From Galeopsis tetrahit (Eukaryota > Streptophyta > Magnoliopsida > Lamiales > Lamiaceae), in contig OY776123.1 in NCBI GenBank assembly GCA_963675135.1, forward strand, positions 89,873,596-89,937,595: a DNA stretch of 64,000 bases, read 5' to 3'. The notes beneath the pieces were generated by a model. That model worked only from the letters and a program-made list of their open reading frames with translations. It did no database searches and had not been told where the DNA came from. The translations under genes were made by a program, and so were the position numbers. Positions 57,653 to 64,000 of this stretch are shown in pieces; the first letter of the stretch is position 1; every line of letters begins with the position of its first letter.

Positions 57653-58277
57653 GGGGCTAACTATTTACACCTCCATTTGTGTTGGATGCACTCTCCCATC
57701 ACTTTATTAATTTAATAATCATGTGAAAACTCCAAAATACTCTTGAAAAAAATCGTGACCGACTGGCATTTTTACCAGGCGGCGGCGTCCAATGCACACA
57801 CCTACCTGGGGTGGGGGTGGCCGGCATCTTGGACCAGGAGGCGGCGACGGTGGGTCAAACCAAAAAAATAAGCTTGTAGAAAATCGGAGAGGAAGGAGGA
57901 GGCCTTCACGGTTGAGGAAGAGAGAGGGGGAGGTCGTCACGCCGGGGAACTCGTGGGAGAGGGAGGGCGTCGGTGTAGAGATGGAGAAGAAGGGCATCGC
58001 GGCGGCCGAGGGAGAGGGAGGGGGAGGCCGTCGCGCCGGTGAACTCGAGGGAGAGGGAGGGCGTCGGCGAGGGGTGGTGTACAGTAGTAAGGTGGAGGGT
58101 GAAAAATGAGGGAGAGATGAATTAGGGTTTGGGGAGGGTGTAGTTAGTAAATGTGTATTATATAGATAAAAGAGTATTTAAGACAATTCGAGGGGCGCAT
58201 CTATTCTGATAAATTTTAGGGGTGCATCAATCGGGAGTGTGTTCTCAACGCAAATGGAGGTGTATATAGTCAGCCCC
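57653..58277. mobile_element. Mutator-like element in the prenyl synthase promoter
   Basis: Inverted ends of about 45 bases with a few mismatches (GGGGCTAACTATTTACACCT / GGGGCTGACTATATACACCT reading inward). An exact 9-bp duplication ATTTAAATG flanks it (57644-57652, 58278-58286). The 625-bp interior is GC-rich and purine-rich (57780-58110, gagggagagggagggcgtcg repeated), with no transposase. Frames in it, such as 57792-58109, are composition-driven. Confidence 0.9.
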
Positions 58278-58399
58278 ATTTAAATGGGCCATAAAATAAT
58301 TTGGAGTCGAGGGCGAAGCCATTGGGCCAGAAGAGCAGGCGGGTTTAATTACATGGCGAAATCCAGACCACGTCGCCTCCGGAGTTGATTCATCATCAC

Positions 58400-58434
<35 letters not shown>

Positions 58435-58604
58435 GTCACGTGGTTCGGAGCTGTCAGTCATCATACGGTGCCGTATAATGTGTTGTTGCTTGCAGAACAA
58501 TTACTCTAATGGCGGCATATGATATCTCCGATAGCTAAATTTGTGCCCTCTTCCTGTATTTTCTTTGGCCTCCAATCTAAGAATCTAAACAAGATTTATC
58601 ATTG

Positions 58605-61600
58605 ATGATGATATCTGTAAGAGGGCTTACCCGGTTATCGAGGTCGGGTTATGCCCGTGGGCGATGGGTCTATTCTTCTTCTTCTTCCGCTGTTACTCCC
58701 TTGCTCCAGCACTCCACTCACCTCCAATCTTCTTCTCAAGAGGTGAGTTGACGCGCGCTCTATTATGTCTTTCTCCTTTTCAATTCTTTTTACTCTTCTT
58801 CTTAGCTTCTAGTTACTCTTCTCGACTCTAATTTCTAAATCGCCGCCTTCTGATGATATGTTCATTCGTGTTAATGCTGCATGCTCTTTTATTTTTGGTA
58901 ACTTTTATCAAACAGTTGGTGGATCGTTTGAACGGGCAATGATAAAAAAAGCTAACTTAAATGTCTCTGGTGATCACTATGCATTTTCTCAAGAGTAACA
59001 ATTGCCTTTTCTATTTTTCTTTCAAGGTTTGGAATTTAACTTACTCTTCTGACAAAGATTATGTGGTGATCTTGAGAAAATATGTTCAGATTGTTTACTA
59101 TTCTTTATGTTCTATTTTGATCATCTTCTTCATAAGTGAGTTGCTGTTTTCTTTTTATGATTATTCTTTCCTACTGTATCATATTTTCTTTGTTGCCGGT
59201 GATTAGTAGGTTTTGGGTTGCAGAGCAATTTATTCTTTGGTGTCAAATGCCCTAAGTACTCTTGCGAAGCAGGCTCAATTTCAGAGCAACGCTGTGGTAG
59301 AGGTTAGTGCAATTCCTCATCTACTTGCTCTAATAACCTAATCATTTAGTTTATTGATTAATTATTTTTTTGACAGGAGCAAGTGGATCCATTCTCTCTT
59401 GTAGCTGATGAATTGTCGCTTCTTGCAGATCGTTTGAGGTCAATGGTAGTTGCAGAGGTATGGCTTGCACCTTAATTTTGTTTACCAAACGATACATGTC
59501 AGATTCTGGTAAAGTACAACTCCTTTCATCTCATATAGGTCCCCAAGCTTGCCTCTGCAGCGGAGTATTTTTTCAAAATGGGAGTTGAAGGAAAAAGATT
59601 TCGGCCCACTGTAAGATTTTCTTATCTGATTGGATGTTGGGGTATGCAGCATAAATATTGACTCATCAGTATACTTGTGAAAAATAACTGCACAATTGAG
59701 TTAATAACCTACTCTCGTTTACAAATGAAATGCTGCAATGCTGTCAACTACCATAAACTTACCATAATTTGCCGAACCCTCTTCAAAGTCAACTTTAAGT
59801 TGAGACAAAACCATGTTTAGGGTCTCACATTCTGACAAATGAAATTGATGCATATGATAACTGGTCAAACACCTTCTCCTTATGAGCTGTGAAAAATGGT
59901 TGGTTCTCTGTCTTCTATGTTGTAAATACTGTATCTATCTCTCCAGTGTTCTGTGTTGGAAGAATTCTGCTTATGTGTAAACAAATCTGTATGTCATCAT
60001 ACGTTGTTTGATTTTACTGAGCGATACATATGCAGGTTCTTTTGTTGATGGCAACAGCTTTAAATTTACCAATGCCAAGGCAACCACCCGAGGCTTCGGT
60101 TGATAATTTGTCCATGGAGTTGCGTTCAAGACAACAGCGTATAGCTGAGATCACAGAGATGATCCATGTTAGTCAATTCAACATCATTTATTTTATTTTA
60201 TTTTTATGTAATTCTATAATATGATCCAAGTGAATCTTTTAACCATACCGTAAACCCATAATTTTGTACCATCTGTTCCCATGGCGGTAACTTTGGTAAG
60301 ATGCAGTGTAAAGAAACACAGATACATTTTTTGCCTAATAATTGTGCCAAGTTAAATTGTGAGAATCAATCTTTTCAGAACTCTTTGGGCAGAAGCTGGG
60401 TTTATGTGCACTTTTGCAGTTGTTATAGGTCACTTGCAGGTCAATGTAATAATGTATGAGAGTAAATTTGTCATTTTATCTTCTCTTGCTTTTAGTGTGA
60501 TGCTAAAGGCCAGATGGCAGGCTTCATTTATGAAAGGAAGTTTTTTTAATGGTTTGTTGACATTCCGAAAATTGGATAATTGTGTTCCTATATATATTCT
60601 CACATGGTTTATTTCACATTCTTCCAATCTTATTCTGTGGTTTCGTGGTTCCTTTTCATCTCTCCTGATTTCTCTTTAACCCCATGTTTTGCCATGGTGT
60701 GTGTGGGTGTGGGTGTGTGTGTGGGGGGGGGGGGGGTGTAGTTCTGAATTAAAAAAGAGCTGATAAAACCACCAATTTTCATCATAATTTTATTTACTTC
60801 AAAAAATTCTCAATACTAAGTCAAAAACATTATTATAGGTTGCCAGCCTCCTTCATGATGATGTTTTGGACGACGCAGATACAAGGCGGGGGATTGGTTC
60901 ATTGAATTATGTGATGGGAAATAAGGTACTTCATAATTCTCCTTTTGAACTACCATCCCAACCATATATTCCCAATCTTGAAATATAAGTGATGTAAAAG
61001 GCTAAGATTTTTATTGTTTAACAGATGGTATCTTCACCTTTGGTTATGATCTTGTTAATGTGGTCTTGTATTCAAATTTTAAATTAACCAAATAATCAAT
61101 TATAACTTATCATACAAGTTACCTTCAATTTGAGATGTGAAACAGGCTGGGCCTGCCAGCTCGTAAGGTCTCATCTTTGGGAGGCCTGTTTAAACCAAGC
61201 TATTTTTCGCCCGGACCAATTAGCCCCCGGTTTAAACATGGCCCATGAAAAAATAAAAAACTTTGTTTTTAAACATTTAAGGGAATTTTGTATCTTCCCT
61301 ATTTTTGGGGATTTCGTTAGAAATAATTTAGCTTTTACATTAGAAATTTGCTATTGTCCTGATTCAAATTCGAAAGAAATATTAAGTGACATTATTACTG
61401 TTAAAAACTCTATTTCAATTATGTTGTCAAATTTAAAATTATGAATTTTACCGTATTGTGATTAATTGTTTTATATTTTAGATTTAATTTTTTTAAGTAT
61501 ATGGCCAGCTCATTTAACATCTCTACCTTTAATCAGTTCTACTGAAGTAGTTACTATGATTTACTGCATGGCAGTCCAGTGAAGAATTGAATGAAGAATG

Positions 61601-63138
61601 AGTTAAATATAAAATAATCGCCCCCCTAACACTTGACTTTCAATATTCTTTACATTGTTTTCTTTTTTTACTAGCTTTACGTATTATGTTATATATGTCC
61701 TGACCTGATTCATTTTTTATTAAATTGCAGTTAGCTGTATTGGCTGGAGATTTCTTGCTATCTAGAGCATGTGTGGCCCTTGCTTCTTTAAAAAACACAG
61801 AGGTCTGTTTTAACCTTTACGCATAGCATTTCTCTTCCTAACTTATAAGGTACTATCCTATAATAATGTTCTAAAATGAAGCTACTAGGATTAGAATAAA
61901 ATGTCAACCAAATACTTGTTTTAAGAATCACACCAGAAATAGTCAAATAGGTATAGAGTAGGTTGACATTTGCAGTCTATCCTCTGGTTTGCGCTGTAAA
62001 TGCTTTTCATTATTTATTTTACTGCTTTGTGCTACAGGTCGTATCACTCTTGGCTAAAGTTGTAGAGCATCTAGTTACTGGCGAGACTATGCAAATGACA
62101 ACTACTTCTGATCAGCGCTGCAGGTATTCTGCTCAATTTTGCAATTCTAATGGAAACATGATATAGATTAGTATTTTTTATTAAGTGTATTTTTCACTGC
62201 ATTTTTACTAAGTACTGGCTTGGTTGGTTTTGGCAGCATGGAACACTATATGCAGAAGACGTACTACAAAACTGCCTCGTTGATTTCCAATAGTTGCAAG
62301 GCTGTTGCTCTTCTTGCTGGACAAACAACAGAAGTTTCAATTTTGGCTTATGACTACGGCAAAAATTTGGTTTGTACTTTCTTTTCTTCCCCCCATTAGA
62401 TGAAAAATTCAGAGAAACATATTTAAGATGGTTTGGATATGTACACCGGTACACGGGAGACTTTTAGATGTTCAATTATAACCGATAAAGGCTTAGTTTT
62501 TTAGAGAATCATTTTCGTATCTTAAGATGTTTATTTTTATTTTTACAGGGGTTGGCATTTCAGTTAATTGACGACGTACTCGATTTCACTGGCTCATCAA
62601 CTTCCCTTGGAAAGGGCTCCTTGTCCGACATTCGCCATGTATTTTAAGCCCTCGTCTCTTTTTAATATACAAATTTCTACATGTTGATTGCCAGAATAAA
62701 AATGCTTGATTTTTTTTTTTTGCAGGGGATTATTACTGCTCCTATATTGTTTGCTATGGAGGAGTTTCCAGAGCTGCGGGATGTTGTTGATCAAGGATTT
62801 GATAACTCTGCAAATGTGGAGCGTGTAAATTTCCCTGACGTCCTTCCCTTTTTAGCCATTAAAAAGAAAGAAAATGACACGTTGTTGGGTTTTGTTAAAT
62901 TGTATCTGGTATTCTCTCTGTTTTTGTCCCGACAATCTGATGTTTAATAAAATGACAGGCACTAGAATACCTTGCAAACAGTCGTGGAATTCAGAGAACT
63001 AGAGAGCTGGCAGAGAAGCATGCTATGCTGGCATCAGCAGCAATCGACTCCCTTCCAGAGAACGATGATGAAGATGTCCAAAGATCAAGGAGGGCCCTCG
63101 TGGAGTTAACACACAGAGTCATCACCAGAACTAAGTAA
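58605..63138 (+). CDS. Solanesyl/long-chain polyprenyl diphosphate synthase (SPS3/GPS1-like)
   Basis: Twelve exons (58605-58742, 59210-59302, 59377-59457, 59539-59610, 60036-60167, 60839-60925, 61731-61802, 62038-62123, 62237-62369, 62549-62638, 62726-62824, 62959-63138) join in frame to 420 residues. Residues 1 to about 45 are Arg/Ser-rich without acidic residues, a mitochondrial-type presequence. The first Asp-rich motif is DDVLD (179-183, within LLHDDVLDDADTRRG) and the second is DDVLD at 306-310 (QLIDDVLDFTG). Both bind Mg2+-diphosphate. Ala174/Ser175, just before the first motif, are small, which allows long chains. The enzyme condenses IPP onto allylic primers to make the ubiquinone side chain; the Arabidopsis homologue was first reported as a geranyl diphosphate synthase. 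The exon 2 acceptor (gattagtag|gttttggg) was chosen because it yields VLGCRAIYS as in related enzymes. Confidence 0.95.
61130..61525. repeat. Probable transposon relic in intron 6 of the prenyl synthase
   Basis: The 805-bp intron between exons 6 and 7 contains a segment with loosely inverted ends (agatgtgaaacaggctgggc at the left; agatgttaaatgagctggcc reversed at the right). It also holds GGCCC/AAAC-rich motifs (gcccccggtttaaacatggc) typical of degraded hAT elements. No clear target duplication. Confidence 0.4.
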
Positions 63139-64000
63139 AAAGATCAGTCCAGGTTTAGAACAAGTTCTTTTTGCCTGTTTTACATCAGGTCAAAATTAAT
63201 TGATGAACGGCATATTTCATCATTGCCTTTTAAATAATTGTCTTCCAAATCAATAGTTGATCCATTGTAAAGTTTACAGAATTTTTTAGACTTAGAGGGT
63301 GCTTGGATTGTAGTAGTGTGTAATGACATTCGTTCCTCCCGTAATTGAAAGGAATGGACGATTCTCGGAAGATAGGGCGGTATCACACTCTTTTCATGGA
63401 ATCATTCCTTCATACCAAACACCATCCCCATTTCTTCATCTTAAAACCCAGCAACCAAGTACCAAAGTTGCTAATAAAGTTTGTTTATTGAGCTACACCA
63501 AATATGTTTAATTCAACAGTCAGAAATTTACTGATGATATTTAGAACCTTTTTGACATCGTATAAGTTGTTTCAAGATGTAATTTTTAAATAACATTTAT
63601 GAAGTTGTTAGGTTATTGATTTTAGTAGGGACAATTGAATCGCTTTTTTTTTTATTTTTGTTAGAAAGTTGGGTCACACTGACTTAAAACAAAGTGATTT
63701 TCTACTGTTTATTGGAGAATCAGAACAGCTCTCGTATATTGACCCAGTATTTGTGATTTTGCTTATTATGGTAAGATTTTTGTTTCAGGTAGATAGAAGT
63801 AATAGAACTACCAATTCAACTACGAAATTAAATGACAAATTGCAATGGACTGATGTTGTCAAACTTCACTTCACTTCGCTAGAGAGTGGAGACTTTAATA
63901 GATGAAATTTCTTAGTCTTTCGCCAAGCCCGTCAGCCGTCGCCCTTGATGGGGAACTCGCATACATTATTATATTCACACCGTGTGAATCGGTTTTATGC
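63139..64000. other. Downstream region, possible orphan exon at 63790-63905
   Basis: Holds the prenyl synthase 3'-UTR and AT-rich DNA. At 63296-63427 weak inverted ends (gggtgcttgg / ccaaacacca) suggest an old MITE. At 63790 an acceptor-like tttgtttcag precedes a 38-codon open stretch (VDRSNRTTNSTTKLNDKLQW..., ending SLESGDFNR, then stop). It could be the last exon of another gene or a relic. No upstream exon can be joined to it with confidence. Confidence 0.3.

Noticed and set aside
57719..58109. Frames of 92-105 codons in the element before the prenyl synthase
   Set aside because: Purine-rich repeat composition inside a MULE; no family resemblance.
59224..59302. Exon 2 of the prenyl synthase starting after gttgcag at 59222
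   Set aside because: It puts the exon out of phase with exon 1 and exon 3; the acceptor at 59209 closes the frame and restores VLGCRAIYS.

Overview
This is nuclear DNA from a flowering plant, almost certainly a eudicot. The genes have many short GT-AG introns, the flanks are AT-rich, and the families are plant-specific (CIN-type TCP with a miR319 site, CC-type glutaredoxin, CIPK kinase, plastid/mitochondrial mTERF). There is a dense layer of MITEs, a SINE pair, a LINE 3' end, a TRIM and Mutator-like elements. The long-chain prenyl synthase resembles the tomato protein as I remember it, which suggests an asterid, but I cannot name a species. There is no CRISPR array, no operon and no virus gene.

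Layout. 1-5.7 kb: AT-rich intergenic DNA with two tRNA-derived SINEs and a decayed RNase H fragment. 5.8-12 kb: two tandem F-box genes (+). About 12.5 kb: a possible broken secreted Cys-rich peptide. 14.8-15.9 kb: a TCP2/TCP24-type transcription factor (-) with a miR319 site. 16-25 kb: gene-poor, with MITEs. 25.5-27.7 kb: mitochondrial ribosomal protein L14 (+, 3 exons). 30.8-31.2 kb: ROXY-type glutaredoxin (+, intronless). 32.1-34.1 kb: a hAT element split by a very young TRIM. 35.1-37.8 kb: a 110-residue plant protein of unknown function (-, 3 exons). 38.9-41.1 kb: a PAK1IP1/MAK11-like WD40 protein (+, 3 exons). 42.4-46.1 kb: DEAD-box helicase RH1 (-, 9 exons). 46.2-52 kb: three Mutator-like elements, one nested, and a truncated LINE. 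52.8-55.7 kb: a CIPK23-like kinase (+, 14 exons). 56.4-57.3 kb: an intronless mTERF protein (+). 58.6-63.1 kb: a solanesyl/long-chain polyprenyl diphosphate synthase (+, 12 exons).

The genes are not one pathway, but two themes recur. Ribosome biogenesis and organelle housekeeping genes (mt-L14, the MAK11-like protein, RH1, the prenyl synthase) carry TGGGCY 'site II' motifs upstream. In two of these promoters Mutator-like elements appear to have landed inside the motif cluster. Gene order also echoes Arabidopsis blocks as I remember them: F-box + TCP24 + CIPK23 on chromosome 1, F-box + TCP2 on chromosome 4, F-box + mt-L14 on chromosome 5, and mTERF + SPS3/GPS1 on chromosome 2.

Exon models were built by eye from splice consensus, reading phase and family resemblance; every multi-exon model closes in frame. 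I found no convincing new molecular system. The most informative items are the nested transposons with intact target-site duplications, the element insertions in promoters, the uORFs before the CIPK gene, and the uncharacterised 110-residue protein.
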